From positions 4,283,001 through 4,347,000 of the forward strand of contig NC_092674.1 in the NCBI RefSeq assembly GCF_964355755.1: a stretch of DNA of 64,000 nt. Reading direction: 5' to 3'. How positions within the stretch are numbered: position 1 is the first letter of the stretch; the number at the start of each line of letters is the position of its first letter. The DNA comes from Antedon mediterranea (lineage: Eukaryota > Echinodermata > Crinoidea > Comatulida > Antedonidae). The position numbers were made by a program, and so were the translations under genes. Under the pieces are notes generated by a model that made no database searches, had not been told where the DNA came from, and saw only the letters and a program-made list of their open reading frames with translations. This document shows, piece by piece, positions 53,080 through 64,000 of this stretch.

Positions 53080-53238
53080 TGGAAGGATGACTAATTAAAT
53101 GGTACCACATCCTGATTGACTTTCCTTGGAAGACCCACCTCAGGAATGTAGTGTTCCAAGTTAAGTAGACATCGGGGAGAGTAAGGGGTGAATAGCCTGT
53201 GTGACTAATAGGGTTTGGTCCCACCATGTTACACAAGT

Positions 53239-54190
53239 CAATGTTGATGCAGTATAGTATACATACACTGTACTGTGCTTCGAAAAGGAATACGCCAGAG
53301 CCATATATATATGGCTCTAGAATAAGCCATTTGGTTGGCATTAAAGAGATGGATTAAACACACTTTCATATGTCTTACTTATGATCCTTGTTCACGTTCA
53401 CATCCCCGTTTTCTTCTTGCAATGGACCCCATTGGAAATAAAATTGACTTGTCGATTTTATGGGTCGTCCTTGCATCCATTCACTTTTTTAAAATTCTAA
53501 TTTGTTGTATTTATTCTTTATGTATTTTAACTGTATTGTTAAATGGATGCTAAATAAAAAGAGAAAAAAAGTATCGAAATGCATGATAAAATGGTGTCTA
53601 CATACAGTAGACCTCCACCCTTTTAGAACACCTCTATTAAGGGCCTTTCACACCTGCTCCGGCACGGTTCCGGTCCGGCGACGGCAAATCCAATCGAACG
53701 TCAATGTTTCGTTTTTACGCGGCTACGCGCATATCGATGATTTTATGGAAACCAGGCTTTACACTACCGGCAACCTCTATCCCGTGGACACTCCAATGCG
53801 ACCGAAGGTGTCCCTGTAAAGCTTGGTTTCCAATAGCGACGCAACGCAAGGTGATTTGACCAATCACAAGCGACGGATTATTCGAACAGTGGCTTTTCAT
53901 TGGTCAACTCGCTTTAGCGTTGCGCGTACGTCCTTGCGTTGCGTCTCTTGTGGGAACCACGCTTAATATGGATTCTACATCACTTGGTTGACATTTTGTG
54001 TCGCAGTCAAATAGGCGCTGTACAAAAACGGAGTAAACTGAATAATGCATGCAGTATACTATTATTTTTACTCGTTTAATTCGTAAATGCAAGCAAGATC
54101 ATTTAAGAAAAAATAATATTCAGTATTAATAATTTTGCCAGTAAATTCTCATTAATACCCGTATTGAACTGACATTTGTAATAATGTATT
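53239..54190. other. Intergenic region with small repeats
   Basis: A 22-bp palindrome (GAGCCATATATATATGGCTC, about 53299), a repeat starting ACAGTAGACCTCCACCC (53600) and ending AAGGTGTCCCTGT (53817), and a complete small MITE of the GGTTCCCACTAG family (53818-53965, with an internal deletion). No gene seen. Confidence 0.6.
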
Positions 54191-55795
54191 TATGTATTGT
54201 TTGATCAAACAGTCGTGTTCAATTTCAAGTGCTAAGTATCCAACCTGAATAGTAATAATAAAGTATTTTGATCTTATTACTATTTTTTCTAGTCGTCATG
54301 GTCTTAAATTATTGAAGAAAATTGCCTCATGATGAACGATATTTTAAAATTCGTATTAATAAATAATATTCGTAAATATAAACTGCTAATATCAAAGTAT
54401 ATATACAGATTAAAGATGATGTATTGTCTCTCAAAATACAAGAAAAAAGGAAGGCTAATAAAAATAAAATAAAATACTTTAAATGTCATTTTGTAGTTTT
54501 AATCAAGTTAATCACTTGTGTAGGAAAAAAACTAAAATAATGAACTACAACAAATTACAAAAAGACAAAATAAACGGTAAAATTTAACAACAAAAAAAAC
54601 ATTGGCTTACAGTAAATTTTACTATTTTTGCTTTAAAATACATTTTTCAGGTAAATAATTTTTTTTTCGATCCAATAATAAACAATATACGTACCATTTA
54701 TTTGTATCAACAACAAAATAATACAGTATTTCTTTCACAAGAATATTTCTATAAACTTATTTGATACAAAACGGGTATGCAATGAGCCGAAGCTCTTAAA
54801 CGCATTACCCTATAATACAGATATCTAATTAGCAAATAAAACAATAAAAGTACAAATAGAAATAAAAAGTAAAAGTAACAAAAGTGAACTCTACATGAGT
54901 GAGCATTTATTTATTAATAGTTGTTGTATTTCCTTTTTAAATTTTCCGATTTTAGTTTCACACTTTATGTTTTCAGGTAAACGGTTCCAAATATTTGCCC
55001 CTCTATAGGCAATACTTATTTGTCCTATATTTGTTCTTTTTAGAGGAATACGGAAATCACTCTTCTTCCGCGTATAATACTCATGTACAGATTCCATTTT
55101 TGTAAAAAAAAGAGTTACCGAAGTATTGTTCGGTCTTTCTTATTTGCGTCTGTATTTGGCAGCAATTTTAATAAATAAAAAAAAAATTAAAGTGGATAGC
55201 TATTATGTTACATTAAAATGGGATATTCAACAAAAAATATTTTCCGAATTATTCTTTCAGGGGGACAATACATTTTTAAATGATTCCTTAAGGTTTTTAA
55301 CAAAAATCAAATTTAAAAAAGAAATGAAAAAATATTATTTTTTTGTTTAAGATATTTATTTATTTATTTCTAAAATACTAAGTTTTTTATTTGAGAAAAA
55401 GTGTGTTAAAAAAAATTATTTTATGTATATTATTTTTTAGAAAGGTAGCCATTTTTTATTTATATAACTATTCATTTTATTCTTCCATGTTTAGGGGCAG
55501 CTAGCCTAAACTTGATTAGTTAACTATTCGTTTGTTGTACAGTCGCGTTCAATTTCTAATATCTGTATACCATGCTTGTATCCTACCTGAATAGTAATAG
55601 TAAAGCCCTTTGATCATATTACTATTTTTTCTAGCATTGTTTTTTTTTTATAGTCGTTATGGTCTTAAATTATTGAAGAAAATTACCTCATAATGAACGA
55701 TATATTAAAATTGAACTGAATTAAAGAATTAACTATTATTAGAAAATATAAACTGTTAATATCAAAGTTAATTATATAGATTAATATTTATTCGT
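54190..55795. mobile_element. LINE fragments between two 230-270 bp direct repeats
   Basis: 54190-54420 and 55525-55795 are direct repeats at roughly 80% by eye, sharing ATGGTCTTAAATTATTGAAG and ATATAAACTG.TAATATCAAAG. Between them, minus-strand 55097-54891 encodes a LINE C-terminus (HEYYTRKKSDFRIP...RGANIWNRLPENIK). The AT-rich 3'-UTR-like sequence resembles 3520-3850, including TTATGTTACATTAAAATGG. Frames are short and broken. Confidence 0.65.
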
Positions 55796-56084
55796 TGTGA
55801 TAATTTATCTATAAGGTATATCTCATTTTTTTAAATGCTGAAAATGTTTGCAGTTTGTCTATTTCGTAAATGTTGTAATGGTAACTCTTTATTTATTTGA
55901 TTTTATTTAGAGTTATTAAATAACACATTTGTTCAATTTTTCCTTGCTATGCCTTTTGTCTCTTTATTTTATAGTCGACAAAACATTAACTGTTTCAAAC
56001 AGTCTTTACCGTGATTAATACAAGTTGATAGCTTTCGATATTCCCAACGTTAAAGAAAGTTAGAACACATGATTTTGTAAATTG
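55796..56084. other. AT-rich intergenic, nothing identified
   Basis: No ORF, repeat or signal recognised. Confidence 0.5.
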
Positions 56085-57100
56085 TGCTCACTCTCGTAGT
56101 TTCGTTCACTTTCGTAGTTTCGTTCAGTCTGTAGAATGTTCACTCTCATAGCTTCATTCAATCTCGTAGTTTTGGTCACTCTGTAGAATGTTCACTCTCA
56201 TAGCTTCATTCAGTCTCGTAGTTTTGGTCACTCTGTAGAATGTTTACTCTCATAGCTTCATTCAATCTCGTAGTTTTGGTCACTCTGTAGAATGTTTACT
56301 CTCATAGCTTCATTCAATCTCGTAGTTTTGGTCACTCTGTAGAATGTTCACTCTCATAGCTTCATTCAGTCTCGTAGTTTTGGTCACTCTGTAGAATGTT
56401 CACTCTCATAGCTTCATTCAATCTCGTAGTTTTGGTCACTCTGTAGAATGTTTACTCTCATAGCTTCATTCAATCTCGTAGTTTTGGTCACTCTGTAGAA
56501 TGTTCACTCTCATAGCTTCATTCAGTCTCGTAGTTTTGGTCACTCTGTAGAATGTTTACTCTCATAGCTTCATTCAGTCTCGTAGTTTTGGTCACTCTGT
56601 AGAATGTTTACTCTCATAGCTTCATTCAATCTCGTAGTTTTGGTCACTCTGTAGAATGTTCACTCTCATGGCTTCATTCAATCTCGTAGTTTTGGTCACT
56701 CTGTAGAATGTTCACTCTCATAGCTTCATTCAATCTCGTAGTTTTGGTCACTCTGTAGAATGTTTACTCTCATAGCTTCATTCAATCTCGTAGTTTTGGT
56801 CACTCTGTAGAATGTTCACTCTCATAGCTTCATTCAATCTCGTAGTTTTGGTCACTCTGTAGAATGTTCACTCTCATAGCTTCATTCAATCTCGTAGTTT
56901 TGGTCACTCTGTAGAATGTTCACTCTCATAGCTTCATTCAATCTCGTAGTTTTGGTCACTCTGTAAAATGTTCACTCTCATAGCTTCATTCAATCTCGTA
57001 GTTTTGGTCACTCTGTAGAATGTTCACTCTCATAGCTTCATTCAATCTCGTAGTTTTGGTCACTCTGTAGAATGTTTACTCTCATAGCTTCGTTTACTCT
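56085..57100. repeat. Minisatellite, 18 exact 52-bp units
   Basis: Unit TGTAGAATGTTCACTCTCAT...CGTAGTTTTGGTCACTC repeats without a single length change from 56130 to 57065, preceded by degenerate TCGTAGTTTCGTTCACT half-units. Units vary mainly at two sites, GTT(C/T)ACT and TTCA(A/G)TCTC, with a CATGGC variant at 56670 and GTAAAATG at about 56966. Confidence 0.97.
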
Positions 57101-57640
57101 CATAGTTGTTCATTTCATTCATTCATTTATTCCACATTTATTTAGTCATCAATCACATCATAATTGCAATACAACAAGGATCCTGCATAAAAAAGCTGTA
57201 GCTTCGTTTTTTTGTAGGACAATTTTACATATTTTACGTTATCAAATTTTTATTTTCTTTTAAGTTCTGTTATTTATTTGTTAATTTTGTAGCTTAAGTT
57301 AGTTAAGATAAAAGGTACCAAGCTTGATTAGCTTCGGCTATACCTTGGCTACCTTTTGTATTAAATTGTTTTTTGTTTGATACAATAAAGAAGAAAGAAA
57401 GAATATGAACAAAGTATAACTTAGATAAAACAGTCATTTCCCATAAACAAGGTGTTAATCAGCATAATAGTGATAAAAAGTTTTTTTTTGACCTGTTTTT
57501 TTATACATTTATTTTGTTTCTTTAAAATAACCGGTTTATTATCACCATTATAAGTGAATTCTTTTCATGTGTATAAACTGTTGACTGCAAGTTAGTCTTG
57601 TGAAGGGAATTTCGAATTTAGTTTCTGTTCTGAGGTTATG
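57101..57640 (+). mobile_element. Retroposon fragments, LINE 3' end
   Basis: 57110-57245 matches the insert in the MITE at about 14118-14300. 57310-57405 reads GGTACCAAGCTTGATTAGCT...ACCTTTTGTATT...AATAAAGAAGAAAGAAAGAA, a LINE-type 3' end with short A-rich repeats. No coding part. Confidence 0.55.
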
Positions 57641-57647
57641 AGTAGGC

Positions 57648-57845
57648 ATGTCTGTCGTAGATTTAAATGTGTTCACTCGTGTTCAACTCATACGCACGAC
57701 ATGGCAGGTGTTTGATCCCAGTTTCCGTCAGCCATATGGTAATGTTACCCGTTGGTTTGTCACAGTAGTCAACCAACCTGAAGTTGTTGCGGTCATCGGC
57801 AAAGTAAGCCTTTGTGAAAAAATGACGTCATTTTTAAAGTTTTAG
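57648..57845 (+). pseudogene. EEF1G-like fragment
   Basis: From 57708 the frame encodes VFDPSFRQPYGNVTRWFVTV, continuing VNQPEVVAVIGKVSLCEKM, closely matching the glutathione-transferase-like part of translation elongation factor 1-gamma. The similarity starts right after an AG (CATGGCAG) and decays into MTSFLKF and a stop. Upstream codons do not match. It is either one exon of a diverged gene or a truncated pseudogene; no neighbouring EEF1G exon was found, so pseudogene is preferred. Confidence 0.7.
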
Positions 57846-57982
57846 CTCGAACTACGACTAAAGTCCGATTTAAGAATACGGGCTATAGACACGGTTCACT
57901 CTTGTAGATTGTTAATCATAACATACAATGAAAGGACTATCTCTATCACTCTCCCTTCCACCAGGCCGCATAACATCATTTA

Positions 57983-60226
57983 TTACATGTAACAATAGCC
58001 ATCATTGGTCTCACGATAGTTCCAACCAATTTCAATAATGCCGGTACCACCACATCCGAGTCTTGAACTTGTTAAGACATAAATAGGGTTCGAATCCGCA
58101 AGCCAGCCTACATTGCAGCAATCAAATCCAACGGAATGTGCGTAAATTACCTGTGACCGTGTGGCCAGCTCTCCTCCATACGCCTCACACATGTCTATTG
58201 CCTCTTGGTACGTGAGTGTGTACCGCCTAACACCACGGACGAGAATAACACGGTGAGCGGGAAATGGATCTGGTACTGCAACAGGTGGTATGTCTGGGAG
58301 AGAAACGTAACACATTGCAAAATATTCAATTCCTGGGTCTCTTAACATGACTTCATTGGCAGTTGGGTATAGCCAATAATCAGAGGACGGTTTGTTAATA
58401 CATGGATTACCAGCTAGACCACTAGACAACCAAGCAAAGTCAAACTCACTCGGTACAGGGCAAAAACAAGCGCCTTTGATGTAGCAAATAGCGTGTACCT
58501 CAAGAGGAGTGGCAAGTCGACCTCTAAACTTATCGGCACAGAACACGCTAGATTCCTCAAAGTTTAGCTTCTTCGAGTTTGTACCGGTTAGCCGAATTAT
58601 TCTCTGATCTTCTGGGATATATGCGGTAACATTGGATACTTGATTGTATTCTTTATAGCAATAGTATCCGCTGAGATACGACTTGAAAGGAAATACGTTG
58701 GTTCGTAGATTTGATAACTGCAACTTGCACTTGTCGTCAGAAAGCGCGCTAAAGGCAATCTCTTCACTGATAAGCCAGCCCTCAGAACAGTGTTGAAGAC
58801 GAGGTTGAAAAGCGTTGTACAGATTGTCGTAAGACGCCAAACCACCTAAATTATCAGTACATTTGTCGGCTGCCTCGTCATAAGTAACTTCAGCCAAAAC
58901 AAAATAGACACCGTCTGAAAACAATAGTACGTTAGGAGCAAAAGATGTAGTTAATACAAATCTTTTTCTCCGCAAGGGTCTGGTTTAGCTTCAAGACGAA
59001 TGTTTATATTATTAGCAATGAAGGGCCTATAGAATGAAGGGCCTATAGAATGAAGGGCCTATAGAATGAGGGCCTATAGTCAAAAAGTGTAAATAGAATC
59101 AACATTTTACTCAAATTTGTGAAAGAGTGTGAGGTTATCATTATTTTTAGCAAAGCATTTGCCAAATATAGCCAATCACTTACATTTAGGTTTATGTGTT
59201 TGTTTTGACGATAACGTTTTCAGAAAAATCGATTGGTCACAAAAATGACTTTGCTCTCAGTTTTTTAGCGTTTAATTTATTGTGATGTTCAACATCCCTT
59301 TGATACCGTTTTGTTAATATTGTATACAAGTTTGGTATTTTAATAAAAATAGGTTTAACTTACCTTGCACGAAGTCTCCTTTTAAGACCTGAAAGATAGA
59401 TAGACCTATACGGTAATTTAATGAAGATTTTATAAGTATTATTATAAAATATAAAATAATAATTATAATTTGTAGTAATATACTGTCATGTAATTTTTTT
59501 CAATCACTTTAAATGTAGGTAAATATGCTGTATATAGTTATGTATTTTAAAGCAAAGTCATCTTGAATCGTCAAATGACTTGTTTTTTTTAAAGTTTAGA
59601 CAATGGTCATTACTATAATTGAAGGGATATGATTAGGATTGTTTGAACCACCTTTAGTTATTTTACACCACGTAATAGCTACGTTCTAATTGCAATATGA
59701 TAAATTTGTATAATGTTAATAGCAATTGTTGTCAAATCAAATTATGCAATAACCTTAAAGCTGTCTACACTATCAAACTTTATGTGACAAACGGATGTGA
59801 TGTGCCCAAATATGATGATGTCATATCACTACCATATTTAAGTACATCACTGCCATATTTGGGCAAATCACATTTTTTTTTGTCAAACTAGTTTAATAGA
59901 GTTTATACAGAGCTTTAAGAGAAAAAATAAACAAATACCTTTTCGAAGTATTGGAACAAATTGTCTTTTCTAAAGTTTCCAATTGATGTTGTTGCTCTTT
60001 GTTGTTTGTTGATTTGACAGCGACCATCTTGTGAGCTGTAGTTCAAGGACCAGCAAAAGACTTTTCTTGAACAGGCTAACAAGCATGAGATCCGCTGCAT
60101 GTGCGCCATCTCATAACTCCATCCTTGTAAAGAAGATTGCGACATGATGGTGTACATTTCACAACTTGCGCGTTGTATGTCCGTCAACAACGCAAATGCA
60201 ATCAGTGTTACGCAGATAACTTTCAT
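57983..60226 (-). CDS. Secreted PAN/apple plus tandem Link-module protein, three exons, 414 aa
   Basis: Minus-strand exons 60226-59939, 59388-59364 (25 bp) and 58914-57983 join in phase to 415 codons. MKVICVTLIAFALLTDIQRASC is a signal peptide. Residues about 25-90 form a PAN/apple-like module (SCLLACSRKVFCWSLNYSSQDGRC). From about 105 come three Link (hyaluronan-binding type) modules. The first is TYDEAADKCTDNLGGLASYD...HCSEGWL. The second is FEESSVFCADKFRGRLATP...C. The third is TYQEAIDMCEAYGGELATRS...CNVGWLADS, ending GCGGTGIIEIGW. Link modules bind hyaluronan in vertebrates; whether these do is unknown. Exon 3 starts at an internal TTTTCAG; the open frame runs further upstream, but that start would break phase. 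AATAAA overlaps the stop codon region (57979-57984). Confidence 0.83.
59015..59080. repeat. Four-copy 18-bp tandem repeat
   Basis: Unit ATGAAGGGCCTATAGA. In intron 2 of the Link-module gene. Confidence 0.92.
59755..59918. mobile_element. MITE, TGTCTACACTATC family, with TTAA target duplication
   Basis: TTAA (59755-59758), then AGCTGTCTACACTATCAAAC ... GTTTATACAGAGCT, then TTAA (59915-59918). The clearest TTAA duplication of the family, pointing to a piggyBac-type mechanism. Intron 1 of the Link-module gene, ending 21 bp from the exon 1 donor. Confidence 0.85.
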
Positions 60227-60319
60227 TTTGCGATGAAGTTTTCCTAAATATTGCTTATTCAGAATTGAAGCTTTATATATTTTGTACGTAAACAAAACCA
60301 CTGAACAGAAAATATTCAC

Positions 60320-63300
60320 ACACGCAGTTCGTTTAGTTCGCTATTTTTTGGGGAGAGAGAGCGTTTGTGTTCTACAACATCAGAAACACATTATGTAAAT
60401 CTATTACGTCATTTAATAAATTGCACCAATCAAATACACAGTTACAAATTGTACAATAAACAAGATAATAAATGTATCAAAATGTAAGTTTATTGTACAG
60501 TATATTACTCTAATGAGGAAGGTTCTATTTCCTATACATCATCTAAATGGACAAACTTCGACCATCTCATTAAAAATGTGTTATGTTACGTGGCACCCCA
60601 TAAGGTTGCCTAGTAGGCTTAATTGAATTTTTAAAAAGTTCGTAGTTTGAATTTTTTCAGTACAGTGCATATCAATATTATCGTAATTGTGAGTTGTTGG
60701 TGAACATGACTCGTGCAATATACTGTAGGCCTAAATGTAGTAGACTTGTTGAAGGAGGAGAGGGTGGATTTGAATCAATATACCAAAGAGCCTGATCAAT
60801 ATACGCGATCGAATAGATGGGGGAAAATATCAAGCTATTGGAGATAAGAGAAGAGAACACATTTTTTATTTATTTGAACATGCACCTTTAAATCGTTATT
60901 AGTCGGGAACAATATTTAGTGCGTTAATGGAAAAATAAAAATGAAATACAGACTTAATTAATAATACTTATAAGTATAATAGTGAAAGTGAATCGATAAC
61001 CCGATCAATATACGTAGATAGGTGGCAGCAGACGCGAGCAATATTATACAGATATTGCCTGCTTAGAGGTAAAATATAAGATTTGAGGGAATAATATTTT
61101 GCTCAAGGGAATTTATATTTCCCGAAGCGCTAGCTGAGGGAAATATAATTATCGAGAGCATAATATCATTTCCTAGGTATGTCAAATCTTATGTTTTACA
61201 GATTATAAAGGCGATATCTGTTATATTACATAGCCAACAAGTTGTATCTACTGCTGGGTGTAATACGCCTGCCTAGTTAGGCGTTGCATTCACCTTACCT
61301 TGCGAAAAATATTATACAGATATTTACTAATTAATGATTCCTTAATTACTACATAATATATTCACTTAGGCCTATGTCGTTTAAATTAACAGAGGAATTT
61401 TCATTAATAAGCCTACCTTAATAATGATATTATTATTATCAGGTAGGCCTAGGCCGAATAAATAATAATTCGTCTTCTTCGAGGAGCCGGATCACCGGAT
61501 GTTCAGCGCGCCGCGTGTACCAGGTTACTACCGTGAGTAATACCAAAGAACCAAGAATCTCCTGTTCTTCAATTTGCATTCAAAACACAGTATCGGAAGT
61601 ACAGGGTTAAAAGGTCAAACTGGGCGACGCCATTTCACAGCATGGAGCAGCGCCCCCTCCAAACTACCCCTCCCCCTCCTCTAGAGTATTAGCAGATCCC
61701 CTCTATGATTTTGACTTTCTAATTTGATGCGGGCGCCCTACTCCTCAGTCAATTACTCTAACCCCACTAGAGTATTAGCAGATCCCCTCTATGATTTTGA
61801 CTTTCTAATTTGATGCGGGCGATAATTACGCGAAAATTACTCTGTCAATATCATCGTACTCGATGATATACGATTTACGATCCTCGCAGCGGTAGTCAAG
61901 TGATGCAGTTTTAACCAATCTCGTATTTACATAGGCTATGTAATATAGGTAGCTATGAGCTATTATTTTAGCTATTAGTATACGTAGCTGCCAACCATGT
62001 TCTATTTTAAATACAACTCTATATTTTTTATATTCATCCCTACGTATTTTATAGGCCTAGGCTAGTACGTAAATAATATGTCAATATGTCTCTCAAAACC
62101 TAATATTTAATCAATAGATTTAATAAACATATTATAGGCCTACTCTTTTATCACACCTTTCACGCCAAAATCAGTCCGGGCCAAAATCGGTCCGGCGGAC
62201 CAGTTTTGGCTGCCAAAATCAGTCCGGGGGACCATTTATGGCTGCCAAAACCTGTCCGGCCGGACCAATTGGATAAAATCGGTCCGGGCAGTAGGACTGT
62301 TTTTGGCCGCCAAATATGGTCCGGTCTTACAAATATATGGTGCGCAATAGGAGTCATAATGTATATATCATTAAAAAAAAAGGCCATGATTAGTCATTAT
62401 ATTGAAAACTATGGGGTTTTATTTGTTATTTTAATATTATAAATTAAGCCTGTTTTTTTATTATTATCATTATTAGTAGTAACTCATCAATAATAAGTAC
62501 TAATTGTTAGGCTTTTTGTATACAATATGTATCTCTGCCTGTTTTTAATCCATTTTGTTCTTTTTTAACATCTTCGTTTCCCCATGATGTTAAAAACAAT
62601 TTAATTTATTAATTATTTATGGTTAATCAATCAATATATCAATTCAATACAATTATTAGAAAAAAATTATCCAATATTGATTAGGCTGAGGAAAAAAGGC
62701 CTCAATCATAAATCAAATCTAGCTGGCAATATCAGCGTCTCATACCCGTTCATGTGAGTGTGTGGCAGGCCGAAATATGAGTGAACACCTAAGTCATGTT
62801 TTTAGATAAAATACATTTATTTATAGTATTTATCCGACAAGATAACTTACTAATATATATCATGGGATATTTTTATAGCCATAAACAATTTAAAACAGCA
62901 TCATAGGCCTAGTAATTCAATTAAAATCGACAGAAGAAAAGCCCGGACCGATTTTGGCAGTGGCGGACTGCTTTTGGCCACAATTTTAGAGCCAAAACTG
63001 GTCCGGCCGGGCCGATTTTGGCCCCGGACCATATTTATCGTGACAACCCTATTCACAAAATAGTTATAAGGTCACTCAGTGTCGTATAGTAAATAATGGG
63101 ATTTTATACAATTATTTTGGTTAAAATATCAATTTTTGAGCCATTTTCACAATAAACACTTACTTTTACCTTGATTTTACATTTAAACGCACTACAGTAT
63201 TTCAAACATATTTCCTTTAAAAAGGCCTGTTTCTAACAATTCTCTGTTGTTTCGTGTTGTTCTCATTACAATGATAGCGTTTTTGGTAAACAAATATTCT

Positions 63301-64000
63301 CTTTTACACAGCTTTGTACATTACAACAAAATGGATTTGTTAAAACGTTTTTTACTTTATTTGTAGGCCCATTTTATGTTCGTCCCTTTCTTTTTAAAAA
63401 TAGTTAGGCAACGGAAAAATAACAAATTCAAGAAAATCGGTATTTTTATTGATATCTATTGCTCATTTGCATACTTTGATGCATTCTTTGTTATACCGTT
63501 TTAAATTAGATACAATTTCGTGGGTTTTTTTGGAAAAATTGATTGAATGCAATAGACCTTTGTATTTTACCTCATTTACTTTATATTAAGAAATTCGTAA
63601 ACTGCATGAAAGATAATCAGAGAAAAATTTAAATAATCTGTACTCCAATAACAACAGTAAATTGTAAATTTATCTTCTGATTAATCCTGTCATTTTAAAT
63701 AAATATCTTGTTGTATGTTAAATTACAAACATTGCATTATGCTTTCGGAACAGAATAGTAATAAAGTTGCTCTTAATGATCTTATTACATTTTGTCCATG
63801 CTTTATTTTTTTTTCTGTTTGGTATAATGGTCATGTTTAATGTTCCATTAAAACTGTTAAAGTATGTTTTGTGGAATGACGTGCTCAAAGTTAATCTAAA
63901 TATTTGTTGTAAATGATCCACATTGTTAATTAATTTGAATGATGATAATTTTGTTTATAGGCTACTTTGTAAAAAGTTTTAACAGTTTTGAACGCGATAA
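60320..64000. other. Intergenic, no gene seen
   Basis: AT-rich. Contains an 86-bp-offset direct duplication (61681-61736 and 61767-61822, CTAGAGTATTAGCAGATCCC) and an inverted-repeat element (62160-63042). ORFs here are short and without recognisable similarity. Confidence 0.6.
62160..63042. mobile_element. Foldback-like element with GGTCCGG/CCAAAATCGG inverted repeats
   Basis: Left arm (62160-62335) and right arm (62940-63042) are inverted copies sharing GGGCCAAAATCGGTCCGGC and ACCAGTTTTGGCT. Within each arm the AAAATCGGTCCGG word itself is repeated three to five times in both orientations. The centre is AT-rich, without an ORF. No clear target duplication. Confidence 0.75.

Larger units (their letters stand above)
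50466..53233 (-). repeat. 5' LTR, split by a nested DNA transposon
   Basis: 50466-50667 matches the first 202 bp of the 3' LTR copy and 53081-53233 matches the rest. Between them lies 2.4 kb of foreign DNA. Confidence 0.93.
46440..53238 (-). mobile_element. Young Ty3/gypsy-type (Gmr1-like) LTR retrotransposon lacking RT
   Basis: Complete insertion on the minus strand. The target duplication CAAGT lies at 46440-46444 and 53234-53238. The LTRs begin TGTAACATGG and end CCGTTACA: the 3' LTR is 46445-46800 and the 5' LTR is 50466-53233, split by a 2.4-kb transposon. Apart from that insertion the 356-bp LTRs differ at about two positions, so the insertion is recent. Internal features are a primer-binding site, one 608-aa ORF and a polypurine tract. 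The region between the ORF stop (48210) and the 3' LTR (1.4 kb) has no polymerase sequence, so the element must depend on another copy. Confidence 0.93.

Noticed and set aside
56085-57100. CRISPR-like periodic repeat
   Set aside because: Head-to-tail units with no unique spacers, in a eukaryotic genome: a minisatellite.
57805-57812. GTAAGC as a splice donor in the EEF1G-like fragment
   Set aside because: Similarity to EEF1G (VSLCEKM) continues straight through it.
58915-58979. Upstream extension of the Link exon (acceptor at 58980)
   Set aside because: The frame is open, but splicing there puts the 25-bp exon and exon 1 out of frame. The acceptor at 58915 restores phase.

Overview
The window is animal nuclear DNA: AT-rich, intron-bearing and heavily loaded with transposable elements. 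The split genes use GT-AG introns, and the best-conserved proteins are bilaterian housekeeping proteins (PGAP2, ZCCHC10, ZMAT2) plus a relaxin-type LGR receptor. A tandem Link-module protein, the recurrent AGGCCT palindromes and the Gmr1-like LTR element suggest a marine deuterostome, most likely an echinoderm. The species cannot be fixed from the sequence alone. All gene models below were assembled by eye from reading frame, splice sites and exon phase. Every multi-exon model closes in frame.

Layout. 1-650: 3' part of a non-LTR retrotransposon. 2754-23730 (+): complete RXFP/LGR-type receptor gene in 18 coding exons encoding 745 aa (signal peptide, one LDLa module, LRR N-cap, ten LRR exons, hinge, seven-helix domain, cytoplasmic tail). 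Its introns hold a 2-kb cluster of palindromic MITEs (6.1-8.2 kb), a hammerhead-ribozyme-like motif (11.98 kb) and a tRNA-derived SINE (18.7-19.0 kb). 23.7-29.3 kb: intergenic, with MITEs and a broken LINE. 29280-35032 (+): 11-exon gene for a 698-aa secreted, possibly GPI-anchored protein of unrecognised family. 35.5-37.0 kb: a second LINE. 37613-40320 (-): PGAP2 in five coding exons, head-to-head with ZCCHC10 (40959-42153, +), then ZMAT2 (43475-45756, +). 46440-53238: a young LTR retrotransposon on the minus strand with a perfect 5-bp target duplication. Its single 608-aa ORF joins gag and protease directly to the integrase C-terminal domain, without reverse transcriptase, and one LTR is split by a 2.4-kb DNA transposon. 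53.2-57.4 kb: repeats, LINE ends and an 18-unit 52-bp minisatellite. 57.65-57.85 kb: EEF1G-like fragment. 57983-60226 (-): three-exon gene for a secreted PAN/apple plus tandem Link-module protein. 60.3-64 kb: no gene seen; repeats and an inverted-repeat element.

Functionally, PGAP2 (GPI-anchor remodelling), ZCCHC10 (nucleic-acid-binding zinc knuckle) and ZMAT2 (spliceosomal zinc finger) form a compact 8-kb housekeeping cluster. The receptor, the 698-aa protein and the Link protein are separate secreted or cell-surface genes. At least two families of short palindromic elements, with 10 or more copies each, account for most of the structure between and inside the genes.
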